Shown: in pieces, positions 49,861 through 62,868 of the stretch
Numbering within the stretch: the first letter of the stretch is position 1
Layout of the letters: each line of letters opens with the position of its first letter
Assembly (NCBI GenBank): GCA_964017145.1
Contig: OZ024847.1
Location: forward strand, 434,001-498,000
DNA length: 64,000 nucleotides
Direction: 5' to 3'
Source: Agrocybe praecox
Lineage: Eukaryota; Basidiomycota; Agaricomycetes; Agaricales; Agrocybaceae
Made by a program: the position numbers and the translations under genes
Notes under the pieces: model-generated
What the model was told of the DNA's origin: nothing
The model's database searches: none
Seen by the model: only the letters and a program-made list of their open reading frames with translations

Positions 49861-50325
49861 ATCCTACCATAATCTAATCTATTGTACTTGCTTTGCTATG
49901 CTCAATTTTAGGTCATCCGAGAATCTCACAGACTCTGAAGATATCCCACTCTCCTGATCAAAATACATGATCGTAAAGTTAGTATACTATCCGAGTTGCC
50001 CACAGGGGCAGCTACCGTATTTCTTTAGGTTGGTACAATATATACTCCTCAGTGCGGTTACCTTGAAAAAGAACCAAGAGTGTTCTAGGCGATGGCCGGC
50101 GGTGTTGCGCGCCAACTAGAATGTAAGTTATATAACGGGCGCTCAGCGCTGCACCGGTGTGATGCGTATTTTGATGCGCATCGCTTAAAGCTTAAGCGTT
50201 AAACGCCGGCAATGGCCGATCTGTGGGTCGTAAACTTGTCATTTAAATTTTTAATTGGCAACTCGAATCCGCGCGTATTAATTATTATAGTTCGAGCTAT
50301 AAAATTACATCATACGTCTCCCAGG
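49861..50325. other. Intergenic with palindromic stretch
   Basis: No gene. At 50182-50198 there is a palindrome CGCTTAA-AGC-TTAAGCG next to repeated GATGCG words. Related GGCCGGCG/CGCCGGC words occur at about 50095 and 50206. Confidence 0.4.
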
Positions 50326-52517
50326 TCATGGTACTACTTCAAAAGCTTTCTTCTCTGATGTACTCCACTGGAATACAGGCAACGGATGCGCCTCCGTGTT
50401 GAACACCCACTTGTTGAGATTAATGGTTCGGGTATTGTCGAAGAGAAGATATAGGTACTTCAGTGTTTCTGCAAGGAAGTAGCTAATCAATCATGAAAAA
50501 TAAAGTGCAGGTTAATCTCTGATATTATGATTTGTAGATCTAGGACTTCTGCGTACCTAGGCATAGTATCATCGATTTTCCATCTTATATCTCCGCTGAC
50601 ACCAGTGACACTCGCAAACCCATATTCCGTGCGCGTAGTCCGCATTATAGACTGAAAGATCTCATAGCCGCGCTCTCTCCATCTTGTATCCCGCGTTGTT
50701 CTCCACATGATAAAAATGCTTTCTATAGCCTAAGCAGAATCAGCCGGCGGGAAGTCAACGTTCAACTTCGGACACAGGGTCCAGAACATAGATACATACC
50801 TCGGGCCTGAGAAGCCACGAGTCAGGCATCCCAACATCATAGTCTCTGAGCGTATAGTTACGTTCCGGAGACGGCTCGGATGTACCGGGGACCACACCAA
50901 CCCGACCTTCTTCGTCCCACCGCCTTAACTCATCCACCCATCTCAGTCCGTCGCTGGTGAACTGGACATACTCCGGAGACAAGCCGCTTTCCTGATCGAG
51001 GTACAGCATGGTGCATGTGTAAGCCAGTCCGTGAGCAGCCCAGCTATGTAAGTCGCGCGTATCTTCTGGGAGGTCCAGAGTCTCTGCTCTGAGAGCTAGT
51101 ACGCCAGGGAGGAAACAAGATAGGTGCTCTAGACGATGGGATGCAAAATCGTTTTCCATATCGGTTACGTACATCAGCCCTCGGTTTGAACTGAGGTACA
51201 CGAGATTCTGCAGTATCCCGTCAATGGAGTCAATGTCTTTGAGGATAACGCAATATCATTGAAGGCAGCACCACAGCACACGACTCGGATCTTACATTGT
51301 TTTTGAGCTTGTCTGTCCCCAGTTTGAATCCACTGTTTCAGGAAATACTCGTATCCGCTATCTGAGCCAGCGCCGACTGTCATTTTGGCTACGATCCGTC
51401 CGGTGTCTAGTAGTCAATCCTGATGAGACCATTATTCAACGGTACTTACAGTTGGATGGCCTCCCTGTGTCTGTATACCATCGTTCTCCGAATAATCCAG
51501 AAGGGACATTCGCTGCGTAAAGGACGTTCATGGAATTTTGTACCTCCACGATCAGGTCAATGGTGAGCTTAAAATATAGAACATATCATGCTTACTTTCT
51601 CGTAGTATTCCTTCTTCCCAGTTAATTTGGCAAGGTACTTGAATTCCAGCTGGCAGGACGATGCCTCTGCAAATAGTATGGTATTTGTTTCTTTGAAATA
51701 CCCTAAGTCCGGTTTCTTTCTTCAAGCCAAAATCAGATAGTGCAACACCCTAGATGCGAAGACTGACGTCTTGAGATTTACGGAAAAAACTGGAAGCCCA
51801 CTACTTGAGATCTCGAACGAGGGCAGTAGGACTTGTCCTAATTCGTCGGCGAGATCGAGAAGGAGAGGTTCTTTTGATAACGCATAAGCTGATAGTAGAC
51901 CTCCTAAATATCTGATGGTTGTCTCGAAAAATGGGATGTATTGGTCATGCTAAACCAATATCTTCAATGCTTGAACTCGGAAAAGGTCTGTCATATGGAA
52001 GCTGACCTTTGTCTCGACAAAATGCTTATTCTTTATTGACATTATCGCATCACCGAATTCTTCCGTAAGTCCCATAACATACATGGTGTCTAGCGAGTCA
52101 AATAGCGTAACAGACCATCCGTTAAAGCTTTGGATTATCCCAGTTCGTGAGCAGAGTGATAAAAATCAACAAAGATACTCACTGATTTGAGCTCTCTCCT
52201 GATACGGCGAGCAGTTCGTCATTGGGAAAAGCTCTTGTCTTGTATCCCGTCCACGCATGCCGAAACGCCTCTTTAACCTCTTCTTTCCTCGCTTTCCACA
52301 TGAGTTGATCCTTAGACAAGAATCGGTCTGGTATCCAGCTTTCGTACGAAAATACAGCAGACGTTGAGGTAATTTCTTGGATCATCGGGAAGGTAATCCA
52401 AAGCCCGACGAGAGCAGTAAACCCTAAGATAAGCCATCGCGACACGAGCCTGCCAGAAAGCTTGGAAGACCTCCACGATGATGCCAGGCCATTCGGAGAG
52501 AGATGGGTTGGGAGCAT
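50326..52517 (-). CDS. GH47 alpha-1,2-mannosidase, copy B
   Basis: A multi-exon minus-strand gene starting at the ATG at 52517 ([17 protein letters not shown]). A type II anchor ([16 protein letters not shown]) is followed by [60 protein letters not shown] and [56 protein letters not shown] and the terminal [20 protein letters not shown] come next. All family blocks of copy A are present in the same order and no frame break was found. It probably performs the same N-glycan mannose trimming in the secretory pathway. The pair is a tandem duplication, now 2.6 kb apart with a LINE fragment between them. Confidence 0.9.
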
Positions 52518-55500
52518 GGGAGAGTCAGACGGCTGGTTTCTGGTTCACTGGCACCCGCTTGTATTTCACAAAGTGCCAAGACATAGTCACCGAATAACTG
52601 GCATAGCCAAGAAAATAGACGTCTACGGTCCAGTTTGGGGAATACTCGCCTATACTCGCTCATGGGACCAGGTGGCAGGAATAAGTATGGGAACGATGTA
52701 TGTTCCGGCAGCTATGGATCGGTGAATTGCTTTGTGTTCTTGTGGCAGATAACATCGCTCGAGGTCGAGGCTAAGTTTTCTACTGTTAGTGAAAAGAAGC
52801 AGTACTTATAGTCTGGGCTATGGTCTATGGATGAGACGTCATGTAAATTTTGGAAGCGATGGTCGATAACCGAATTCGGTGATCGTCGATGTCGGGTAGT
52901 ATGAGGATGTCTTGATAAGCCCGAAAATCCTCACGCACTTCAAGCTTGAACCTGACGTATCAAAGCAAGCACTATCAACGTTAAGTTTGACTGGTGCATT
53001 GTAGGATAGAAAAGACGGTATATCAGATGATTCCAGTGTGAGCAGTGATTTTCGAGTGAGGTTCCCGCCACGTTTGCAGTGAAAGAGCCGCGTCCAATCA
53101 CCACCAATCACCCACTGTAAGTATAATGATATTCACTTTTTTCTGGTAGGAGGTTATTTTGAATGAAGCACATACCCGTAACTACTAATCAGACGAACTC
53201 GCAAAGAGTGTTCTATCTTTAGGAGAGCACGCCAGAGTGTCAGCAAAGTGTGTAATACTCGGCATTGAGCGGCATGAGCGCTGTTTTAAATTGTAGTCGC
53301 CGACAAGATTGACATACAGACGCCGTTGTTTGCCGAGAAACATTTAATATGCTTTGTCTGATGGCCCATAGTAGCCGCAGCGGTAATTCAAATTTCCATG
53401 TTTGCTTTCGTTTCAATTGAACCTGCGAAGACGATTATAAACTATTTTCAAAAATCATTATGGGTCTACCCTTGCTTAGTATGATATGGGATTATCTCAG
53501 ATTCCCCAAACTCCTATACAAGCCTATGTTAATCCGGAGAGAAAGGAAGAACATCTGTGTTCCGGGTTGTCATCCTGTGGGTATATGCATTTATATGTAT
53601 GCTATTCCGTACTTAGGTTGAGCACTTCATCCTCGACTCGGCCAGCAAACTTTCCGCTGACATCCCCTATTCCAGAGCCGCAACTCCGAAGGCCCCTTTT
53701 GTGTCAGGCAATAAGGCACCGACACATGAGTAACTCTTGATGAATGTCTCCAGCGGCAAGGTACTTACATACCGGATAATTCAAACAACGTCAGCAGGGC
53801 GAACTGTCAAATTTGCAATGTTCCGACTCCATTATGGGACTCTATGAATCCTGAAGGGAGACCTAGGCAGAACCAGGATTGGAATCGATTGCCTGGTACA
53901 TCAAGGTAAGCATCTTTCTTTTTCTGTACTAGAAGCGATCAGCGGGTTCCATTCTGACCTTTTGAAGGAATTTTACGCAGAACCTTCAAGTAAAGCCTCG
54001 AACTGACCAAACGAAAGACGGATGTAGGCGTCAAATTTGCTATCAACATCTGTACTTCAAGCTTCAAGGTTTAGTCGACTCGAAACACGGATGTGTCACG
54101 ACCTGACGCAGAACATGTCATTCTGCTATCGCGCTGCTTTGCTGGGATGAAGACTCGTCTTTCCGGGGGTGGTATAGAGTACTCAGCACGGCTCTAAGCT
54201 TACTTGCGTGCGTGCGGCCAAATTTGCGGTTTCTGTTCTTTTCTGTTTCGTTATTCAATATTCCGAGCCAACATACGGCTTACATCACACAATTAAAGGG
54301 CACCGAGGCACGTATTATTTTTATTTTCATCCTATTTATTTGTCTTTTATTCTGTCCTCATCGACGCATCATTTATAAGAATCTTACGCGAAAAGCTTTT
54401 GTCTATCAATCAATGGCCTCACGTCGGCCAGCCAGCAATATTTATGAAGAAAGCCGCTTTAAGTGCCTACGTATCAGGTACGCACGAACGGACGTTGTAG
54501 TGGAACCGTGAAGCGGGTTGCAGACCACGCCCTCGTTATTACAAGCGATATCGTTTTGTTTCCGGATTTACACCCTTGTTTATCTGCTTTTCTCGGTGTT
54601 CGTGGATCTCCGCGTCTTATGGAATGGATGAATGGACAGAGAATATCATATCGCCCAATACAAAACAAACATATCTGATCAGGTACTTGGAAACTTCATC
54701 TTCGTGACCTACCCACGAACGCGATTTGTTAACATGTTTTGAAACGCAGAATGTTCAGCCTTGACAAGACATACGAGCGAGGTTATCCCAAATAACTTGA
54801 CGCGAGAAACGAGTGGATATTGTAATCGCCTACGTGTATGAACGAGACGCGTTTTTATCATTTCATGTCCCAGACATGTGAGCGAGAAAGTAACCGTGGC
54901 TCCACGTAAAAGCTGGTCTATACTTGTTTTGGGCATCATGCCATTGGCGAACATCATTTATTATAGAGATTCAAGTGTCTACCGTGACATGGCATATGTG
55001 ATTCGATCTGTGGAAGTGTCCACACTATTGCAGACAGGTCATGCACATGCCAATGCCGGTGAGTAAGTCACTAACATTGTGAGCAAGGAACCTGAGTGCA
55101 AAATACCTCCGGGAACCCATGTATTCCCCAGAGGAAATACTTTCTTGCAGGACCCATCCTTGTTTTCTTTGGGGTCCTACTCGTAAGGCACGAGGCGGTC
55201 TTTTCCTTCCCTCGCACTCTCGTTATTCTTCATACGGTCCGAGCTTTGCCCAAAAAAAGACAACGGCCTGCGGCGCGTTCGGGGTTTCGTAGAAAAGAAC
55301 CATTTGGCTTGGTCTTTCATTTTGAGGTGAATTACGATGAACTAACGTGATGTTTTCAGGTTATGACATACAGTAAAAGTTCATCACGATCCTTGCACGA
55401 TCCGCGATTGTTGGAGATTTGTTATCGAGTAAGTATGGATTTCAATATTCTTTCCGAAAATAATCTAGCCGACCAACTGCTCGTTGTGTGGTAGGAATCA

Positions 55501-56698
55501 GTTGATTGACTTGGCTGTAAGCAGGCCCGTTCCCATGTATGACAAAAAAATTCTCATTGAGAAGTACGAATTGAATGGACTGCTGACTGTTGTTTCTTAT
55601 TCTTAGATAAACGGTGAGTGGAAGGTCTTTACAAGCAATCGGTGTTAGGCTTGTATTAGGCAGCCAACCTCATTTTGAATCAAGCTAAAACCTCCCAAGA
55701 CTTGCCCAAGACGAATATATTTAATTGGCAATATAACTAACCGCGTGAGAATATGTCGGCAAACTATCTGACAGTGAACGCCCTGATCATGCTCTCCTTT
55801 TGACTGTGACTCTCAGGTCCTGGAAGTGCTTTGCTCAAATGCTCTCGCCTCGTCTACCCGCGTCTGTTGGATGCATGTTACTCGGAATGCAAGTGCATTT
55901 TTTTCACAATCCCCAGCGAAGAACAACGTTCTAAGCGCCTCTGCGGTGAAAAAATCTCGGTGATGACGGTATGTATTTGTGTCAAAAACAGGCTTGTACA
56001 GCTCTGCCATGTCTCTGTCAGGTCCGTTGTTTTGATTCATGATATGTGACTTCTTTCAGGTGCTTCTCTCCGAACGAAGGATCATTTACCGAGAAATTGA
56101 TGGTCAAGTTCCTTATTTTCCTCTCGACAAGACTCGACATGCCCTGTGATGTGGTCACAAAGATCATATTGGACCCATGCGTGCGATTCGAGAAGGTTGA
56201 AGCCAGACCTCCTGTTCAGGCCTTTCGGCTCCTACGCAAGGCGGCGCGCTGAACACCAAATACGGGGTAAATGTTGCTCTCAGCACACAGATATGACTTC
56301 GGGGCACGTCATTGCGTACGCGTTTCGTAAACTACGGTACTGTCTCTGCTGTTGAACACGGGCGATGGCGTATACTGTTAGAATGTAGTCATGCTACTTC
56401 CTTCTTTGAAAGAAGGCTATTATCATCGAGGAACCTGATGGATGCACCCTCACGGATTCAAAATCCTTGCTATGCCCGATCATGGCTTTTCGTACCTAGC
56501 CTGCCATTATCAAACCCATGGAAGAAGCATGGCATGAACGGCAGTCAATTTCATTGTCAATCTCAGGATCTGTAACGCGAGTGCACAGCCGGATGAGCGG
56601 GTCTGGACGATGATATAAAAGCCAATCTTTCCCGACCGGAGATGGGTAAGTCCAAGTTCCTCTTTGTGGGCTTCGTCAATACTCAACCTCTCTCCAAG
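52518..56698. other. Gene-poor region, 4.2 kb
   Basis: Many frames of 60-100 codons on both strands, none with a family signature, coherent splice sites or matching paralogue. No TIR pair, LTR or RNA gene was recognised. It ends at the promoter of the fbsA-like gene. Confidence 0.5.
56614..56620 (+). promoter_or_regulatory. TATA box of the fbsA-like gene
   Basis: TATAAAA, 79-85 bp upstream of the ATG at 56699. Confidence 0.6.
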
Positions 56699-58390
56699 AT
56701 GTTAACTTTCAGTCGTCTTATCACCACTGTGTCCCTTGCGGTTGCAGCGTCTGGTATGTTATCTCATTTTCTGTGTTAATACGAGCTCATCTTGGTGCAC
56801 ACAGCTCTTGTGACGAACATCGTACCACCCGCTTCTAAGGGTGCATGGTTCGACCCAAGCAAAGTCGTCGACTTGGGTAACACTATCACAGACAGTAGTA
56901 CCATCGCAGACACTGCCACCATCGTTGACCAAAAGGCCGGAGCAACTGGCGAGCCTGACCAGCCAATTCCAGAAACTGCTGTCACCGCTGTCGATGGCTC
57001 TATCACTGCTGCAGGTACCTCAACGGCGACGACGCGTCGTTCCCTTTCGAGTGGCTTTGTTCGTCGTTCGCCATCCAACTACGAAACCGTGTTCACTGGT
57101 ACTGGTACTGGCCCCAACGACCGAGATGGGTCCATCGAGGGTACTGCTTACCTGACCTTCACTGTTGTCAACAACTCAACATACAACATCAACGACTGTC
57201 TCGCATTCTGTGATGGTATCGAGCAGTGTGGTAAGTAATTACTTGTCTGAGCAGATACTGTACAAATGTTTATCATCTTCCTTTCCCAGTGTTCGTCAAC
57301 TTGTATTACGAGTTCAACAATCCTGGCTTGGACTCCGGATCCTCCAACTTGAAGTGTGCTGCTTATGCCGATACTCACACAGCAGCCGAAAAGACCAACC
57401 GTGGTGGTCAGCAACAAGCACCTCCTCCGGCAGGCCTTACCTTCATTCAACAGAGTAGCGGATTCTCTTCCAAGACTCTCGTCGATCCTGCTGACCCAGA
57501 AGGTTATGAGCTTGTCTTCGGCCCCACCAATGGAGCTAACAACGCCCCCGGAGTGAGTATAATACCCTGACGTCGATTTATTCTATACTCAATCAAATTT
57601 TGTTCTATAGTACATGGGCTTCGCCTTCCTCGACAGATATGATGTCGATGCCTGCGCTCAACAGTGCAACACCCGCGGTGCTGATGGTCAAGGTGGCGCT
57701 TGCCAGTACTTCAACATCTGGCGTGCGGTCGTCAACGGAAACCCTACTACTTACACTTGCAGCATGGTATGTTTCATCACGCTCTCTACGTTCATTTTCT
57801 CATTTGCGTTCAATAATTAGTACTTCCTCGTCGCCGACGAATCTACTGCTGTTAACACTGGCCAGGGCGATCTCCAAGTTACATTCTCGCGTGGTTACAA
57901 GCGCAAGAACCTCGTCATTGACGGTGGTTTCGAAGGCTTCAACGAATGTGATGACTTCTGCTTCGACACACAATCCCCTAACTGGGTTGGTACCAGCCCC
58001 AAAGGAGGCGAGCTTGATGCCACCATCTTTTTCTTCGAGTCCTTCGCGCACACCGGAAACGCCGTCGCCCTTCTCGGATCGGCAACTGGCGCTGACGCCC
58101 TCGCCGGAACGCTCACTCCCGTCAAGCCTTTGGCTACCACCCCAGGCAAGAACTACCAGATCAACTTCTTCCAAGCCAGCTCTTTCAGTCCTCCGGACCA
58201 GGAGGCTGCCGCCTTCATCGACGTTCTCTGGAATGGCCAGATTGTGACCACCATTCGGCCCGGATTCTCCAACTACGGAATCTTCCAAGTCGGCCCAGTC
58301 GTGGCTAAAGGAAACGATGTTCTTGCCTTCCACGGTGGAGCTGCACCTGCCTGGTCATTCATCGATGATGTTGCCGTTTTCGAAATCTAA
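56699..58390 (+). CDS. Secreted fruit-body-specific-protein-A-like protein, 489 aa
   Basis: Exons 56699-56753, 56805-57230, 57290-57552, 57611-57766 and 57821-58390 sum to 1470 nt. A signal peptide (MLTFSRLITTVSLAVAASA) starts the protein. The body contains YNINDCLAFCDGIEQC, GYELVFGPTNGANNAPGYMG, FLDRYDVDACAQQCNTRG, GACQYFNIWRAVVNG and FSRGYKRKNLVIDGGFEGF. It ends in a jelly-roll-like segment (VALLGSATGADALAGTLTP, FIDVLWNGQIV, FHGGAAPAWSFIDDVAVF). This is a well-conserved agaricomycete secreted family, some members of which are annotated as fruit-body-specific protein A. A cell-wall or matrix role is likely but not shown. GC-rich codon use and a strong TATA box suggest high expression. Confidence 0.85.
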
Positions 58391-59104
58391 GCCTTCTCAA
58401 AATAGCACATCTTTTTTTTTTTCATCTCACGTCTTTGTAATTCTCTCTATAGTATTTGCGCGACGTTTGGGCGGGGTTCTTTATAGGGGGACAGTTCTAT
58501 GTACAGATTGCCTCTTGTAAATAATGTTGTTATTTATAGAAAAACACGGCTTCATGATTCTATTCTCTTAAACGCATGGGTCGCAATATTAAGTATTATA
58601 CATAAAGAGCTTTGAGTTTGCAGAGAAGATTGGAAGCTGAACCACATACTTGGCAACATGTGAGCAGTGCAATGTGTCGTGGTACCCTGGTCCGAATTGT
58701 TAATGAATGTTGAGCGGCATGACGAAACTTCAATATCCAGCGTACGAAGGCAGATGAAATCAGTCTTATACATTACACAATTTATAGTTGTATCAATGTT
58801 GGTAACTGACGAACAGTTTACCCTTTACAACATGACACCGAATGTGATATCAAAAGAAACGGTATTGAATGGCCGTCATGGATATGTGATGATGCGACGG
58901 TGATGGCTTAGGCCAAGCTTGGTTCATAATTCAACTCAAAGAACACTCTTAACTTGAGATTGAAACATTGTATGGGCAAACCATGGTATAAAATTAGGTA
59001 TGTGGTATAGACTTGGACTAATGAATGACGAGATAATGGTAATCCTACTAAGAACAACGATCATTCCACCACCCACAAAACCAAATGGATATTGTTCTTC
59101 AGAT
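58391..59104. other. Convergent intergenic spacer
   Basis: Between the fbsA-like stop and the hydrophobin stop. Nothing recognised. Confidence 0.45.
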
Positions 59105-59587
59105 TTAGACGTTGACGTTGGCGGGAGTGCATCCAACAGCGACGGCACCGCCTAAAATAATAATCGTAAGGATATGCACTGGATTCTCGACATAGAAATT
59201 GTCGGAGAGCTCAAATACTTACTGAAGTGGTTACCCGTACAGCAGACTGGCTGGGAGGAGCACTGAGCGCCGCTACCAACACCAATGACGGAGATGGGGT
59301 TGCATTGAATGCCGGCTTGGGCAGTGACGGGACCAACGACGGCACCAACAAGGGAGTAGATCAAACTGCCCTCATCAGACTTGGAGTCGTAGAGGGAGTT
59401 GCCTAGAAAGGTTTATTTGCTCAGCACTAGGGTAAAAACAAAAGAGGAGATGGCAAAAGGACTTACAGCACTGGACGGGGCCGCTGTTGCAAGAGTTGGT
59501 GATATCACCGGATGGGGCACCGACAGGACCAGCAGCAACGAAGACAGCCATAGAGGCAGCGAAGACGACAGCGAGCTTAGAGAACAT
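59105..59587 (-). CDS. Class I hydrophobin, 115 aa
   Basis: Exons on the minus strand: 59587-59467, 59402-59223 and 59151-59105, total 348 nt. A signal peptide (MFSKLAVVFAASMAVFVAAG) precedes the eight-cysteine pattern: CNSGPVQCC, then GIQCNPISVIG, AQCSSQPVCC and the final GCTPANVNV. The long spacing between the third and fourth cysteines and between the fourth and fifth fits class I. Hydrophobins are secreted and self-assemble at air-water interfaces to coat hyphae and fruiting structures. The third cysteine codon is completed across the first splice (T/GC). A TATA box lies 104-110 bp upstream. Confidence 0.94.
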
Positions 59588-61212
59588 GGTGAATAAAAGA
59601 GAGAGGTAAGTTGGTTTGTGGGTTGGTTAGTTGTAACTGTGGTAGACGAAGACACTCGAACTAAGGAATTGGGGGTCGATGTAACATACCTTTTATACCC
59701 TTGTCGACACACAAAATTCTTGGTGCAGATCTCAGGGAAATTTTTCGAAGGCCCCAAAGGATAACGCCGAACGCGCTAGAAGCACAGGGATGTACATTCC
59801 TTTTGATAGAAATAAAGCCTAAGGTATGCTGTCCCCTTGACACGTTGAAGCATGTTTGCCGGACGGACGAGAACCAATATACACACGCCAAAAATTTCAT
59901 GGGCGCTTGTCGAGTAATTGAAGAAGTTATCGACGCGATAGTATCTAAGAGTATTTTTCTTATGTTCATTTCAGAATCCACAGTATATCATAGGTTTTGA
60001 GTGCTGTTTAAGAAGTTCCATAGCCGGTAACGGTGCTTTTAGACTTTTAGTTTCGACATCGGAGTAACATACGAGCTAATGCTAAAATGGTACGGAATAT
60101 TCCGAGGATAATTTCGTTCATCGCTTTACATAAACCCGGCTTCAAAATGCCTTACTTTCATCTTAATATATCTGATAGTCAGTCATACACACTTTGCAAT
60201 AGTGTTCTTTCATGATAATTGCTCATATTCAACCATGAACTATCAAAAAGGAAGTTGGGATATGCGCCTACACACGCGTACCATATTCCCAGTACGTGGG
60301 AATGTATAACCCTTTTGTGACTGTCATATCAGAGGAGAAACAACGTAAAGCTGGTGCATATGTACTAACATATACTGCCAGCACATAATTGAAACAGCAA
60401 GAATTTAGACTAGAAGCTCAGAATTTTGATCTGCGGGAATAAATCTGTAGCCGTTTAATTACCAACCTCCGGAGAAGTGGCAAAGCCTGAAAATTTACGT
60501 GGAGTGAGTGGAGGGAGCTCTACGTGGAGCAGATCTGCGTTCACGATGAGGAAGGTTTCAAATGCGATTTAGACGGCCTCTGATGTTACGGAGTCCATAC
60601 GTTTGGATTGGCCCCAATGAAATTTGAGTGACTCAGAGGCCTTCACTTATGAAGCCATTGTGTAACTTGTAAAGCGTTGGTTCAGGGCAGAATTGATAAG
60701 TAGAACAACGTATAGAGTCAAAATTCAAAAAGGTTTAAATGCGGAAGTTCCCGAAGAGAGTCCAAGTGACGACACGGCACTGGGCATGATTTGTTTCATC
60801 GTGATGTGACCGATCGCGTTGGAAAGTCACACATGCAAGTCGCGACGACGATTTTCGAGATCAAGTTGAGATCAAGTGGACCCGCCAAGACAGCTGATAT
60901 TTTGCTTTAACACTCATCTAGAATTCCGATAGAGGAGCAGCTCAGTCCTGCGTGCGCTGCTGTTATTAGGGGTCTCTTCCGGAGAATTTGGATAACGGAA
61001 TTTGAAGGAAAAAATTGCTTATCGGCGGTCTCCGACGTTGGCTAGGTAGGAAAATAAAATCTGTGGAGTAAGTACAAATGCGTAATACATTAAAGCACAT
61101 ACTACAAGAATATGTGTTATCTCATGGTTTGTCATGACATTCATCACGATCATTACGGTAATGGAAGGGAAAGTCGAACGACTTCCATACCACTCCATTC
61201 TAGAAATCTGAA
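59588..61212. other. Intergenic with hydrophobin promoter
   Basis: The hydrophobin promoter occupies the start. No gene was recognised in the remaining 1.5 kb. Confidence 0.45.
59691..59697 (-). promoter_or_regulatory. TATA box of the hydrophobin gene
   Basis: TATAAAA on the minus strand, 104-110 bp upstream of the ATG at 59587. Confidence 0.55.
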
Positions 61213-61990
61213 CTAATCTGCGTCTAACGTACGTTCACGGTCAACGCCGACTACGAATTGCCAGAATGATGGACCTTCTTCAACCTGGGCCGAAGCGGTG
61301 TGCCAATTCTCGGGATCTGCATGGGGAAGAGCATAAAGATCCTAGTGACGACATCTGGAGGGGGAGACAAGGTTAGAGGGACAGCCTGCTCGTACGATGC
61401 TTGAGGTACGAAGCACAGTGAGATATTTTCCTGTTTGAGGATTGAGCGAAGCCGGTGGCTAAATTTGAGATTTCGAGGAAGGATTGAAAAGGAAAAACAT
61501 ACAAGATGAAGGGCGTCCGGGCTTCAGTGTCACGGCCAAGGGCTAAGAAGGCTTTGTCCAGGTAAGGCCAGGTTATCTTGTCAACTGCGATTATCAGAGT
61601 TATCGTCTTTCAAGACCGCAGAGCCGGAGTTGATAGCCTCGACAGCTTCAGTCCCAGTATTTTCAACTCTCGGCGATGAACGAGGCAATGGGGGAATCCT
61701 GGCTTTGTGCTACAAGAAAGAGCGTAAGGAGTATATCAAATACAAACATAAAGTACACTGACTGGGCCTCCCAGAACAGAGTATAGGCAACATCGAGCCT
61801 CATAGTCAATTCCTTCAGATCGCCGTTCGGCTGCGTCTCAATTCTCCATGAGATTTCTCGGGGGTTAATGGTGCAGGACGTGATTTAATCGGAACGGCGG
61901 GATAAATGGCTGAAAAGTGCCACTGGGGTGCAAGTAAAGATTGATTGAAGCTTCGACTGTCAATGATGGGAGAAAAGGCATATCACAGGG
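61213..61990 (-). pseudogene. Possible decayed gene of unknown family
   Basis: No frame of 60 codons survives, yet the minus strand reads as protein in pieces. These are SLTVEASINLYLHPSGTF near 61950, ISWRIETQPNGDLKELTMRL near 61840, ITWPYLDKAFLALGRDTEAR near 61560, SYEQAVPLTLSPPPDVV near 61390, and NWHTASAQVEEGPSFWQF near 61280 with a stop at 61213. Some joins look like normal introns (for example GTCAGT to TTGTAG). Others need one-base shifts, as between the first two pieces and after PPPDVVTR. I do not recognise the family. Either this is a pseudogene or the sequence has indels. Confidence 0.35.
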
Positions 61991-62040
61991 TGCCAATCGT
62001 TATTCGGCGGTTCATTAACTGGCTGTGAAAAAGGTTTCCT

Positions 62041-62175
62041 GCTTATTAGCACATTAGTCGGAGAAATACTTACGAAACTTCTTTGTTACGAAATTCGTTC
62101 AACTCTAAGTTGCCCGAAACTGAGGAGATCAACAGGAAACATTTTATTTGACGCTATTAAGTTGTCAAATAGTGC
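62041..62175. repeat. Second copy of a dispersed repeat (partner at 10848-10935)
   Basis: Shares the ordered words CTTATT..CACATTA, GGAGAAAT, GAAACT and TTAAGTTGTCAAATAGTG or near-forms with 10848-10935, with an insertion of about 50 bp in this copy. Its boundaries and type are undefined. Confidence 0.45.
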
Positions 62176-62191
62176 TTGCCAGCTGTGGAAC

Positions 62192-62868
62192 TCATCGTTG
62201 GATGCAAGTGCCTTCAATTGTCCCGTCGTCTTGGATGCCTATAGATTCTATAGTATCGTCCGCGTTGATTCGCCGTCCGTTGAAAGTAAAAGTAATATCG
62301 CGATCGTTTATATCAGGACCCAGGCGACCGATAAGCGCATGGATAACTTTTTCAAACTTGGTGAACTTTTGAACCCGGAAGGCCATCTCCATGTCATCCA
62401 GAGTTACATGGATGATAATTGCTGTACGAGCGATAGAATTGAGGCGTGACTACGTTTGCAGGTTGGATATAAGCTTACCTCCTGGAGTGTTGGCTCCTCC
62501 CACTGTGTAAGGTGGCGGGGCAGCGAGAGTGGCGGGGTCGGCTCTGTTCTCGTCGAATACAGTCACTGATTTAAGTTGCTCAACGACTTGCTCCCACAGA
62601 CCCTCAGAGATCTCCGTCATCTGGCCATCGCAAATATCCAATTCATCGGTGTGCAATGTAATAGCATTATTCGGCGGGATTATTGGGAAAAGATCTCTGC
62701 AAGTTTGGATAGCTTCCTAAAACATTTTCGTGTTGAAAAGGCGAAATATAAAAGCATGAGATCAAGACGCACTTGATAGAGAGTTTGACGAGCTGCCAGG
62801 ACACGTTTAGTTTGATACTTGTACACAAATAAGGCCCTATTGGAGGAGGAAGAGTTTGAGGTAGACAT
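62192..62868 (-). CDS. Small protein with C-terminal ubiquitin-like domain, 187 aa
   Basis: Exons on the minus strand: 62868-62773, 62716-62479 and 62422/62421-62192, 564 nt. The N-terminal half begins MSTSNSSSSNRALFVYKYQT and continues EAIQTCRDLFPIIPP, HTDELDICDGQMTEI and LWEQVVEQLKSVTVFDEN. The C-terminal 75 residues resemble a SUMO/Rad60-like fold: MAFRVQKFTKFEKVIHALIG, then ITFTFNGRRINADDTIESIG and DDGTIEGTCIQR. There is no di-glycine at the end, so it is probably not conjugated and would act as a binding module. The function of the N-terminal helical part is unknown; similar small proteins occur in agarics. Confidence 0.72.

Noticed and set aside
55096..55350. 84-codon frame in the gene-poor 52.5-56.7 kb region
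   Set aside because: No signal peptide, domain or splice partner; likely chance.
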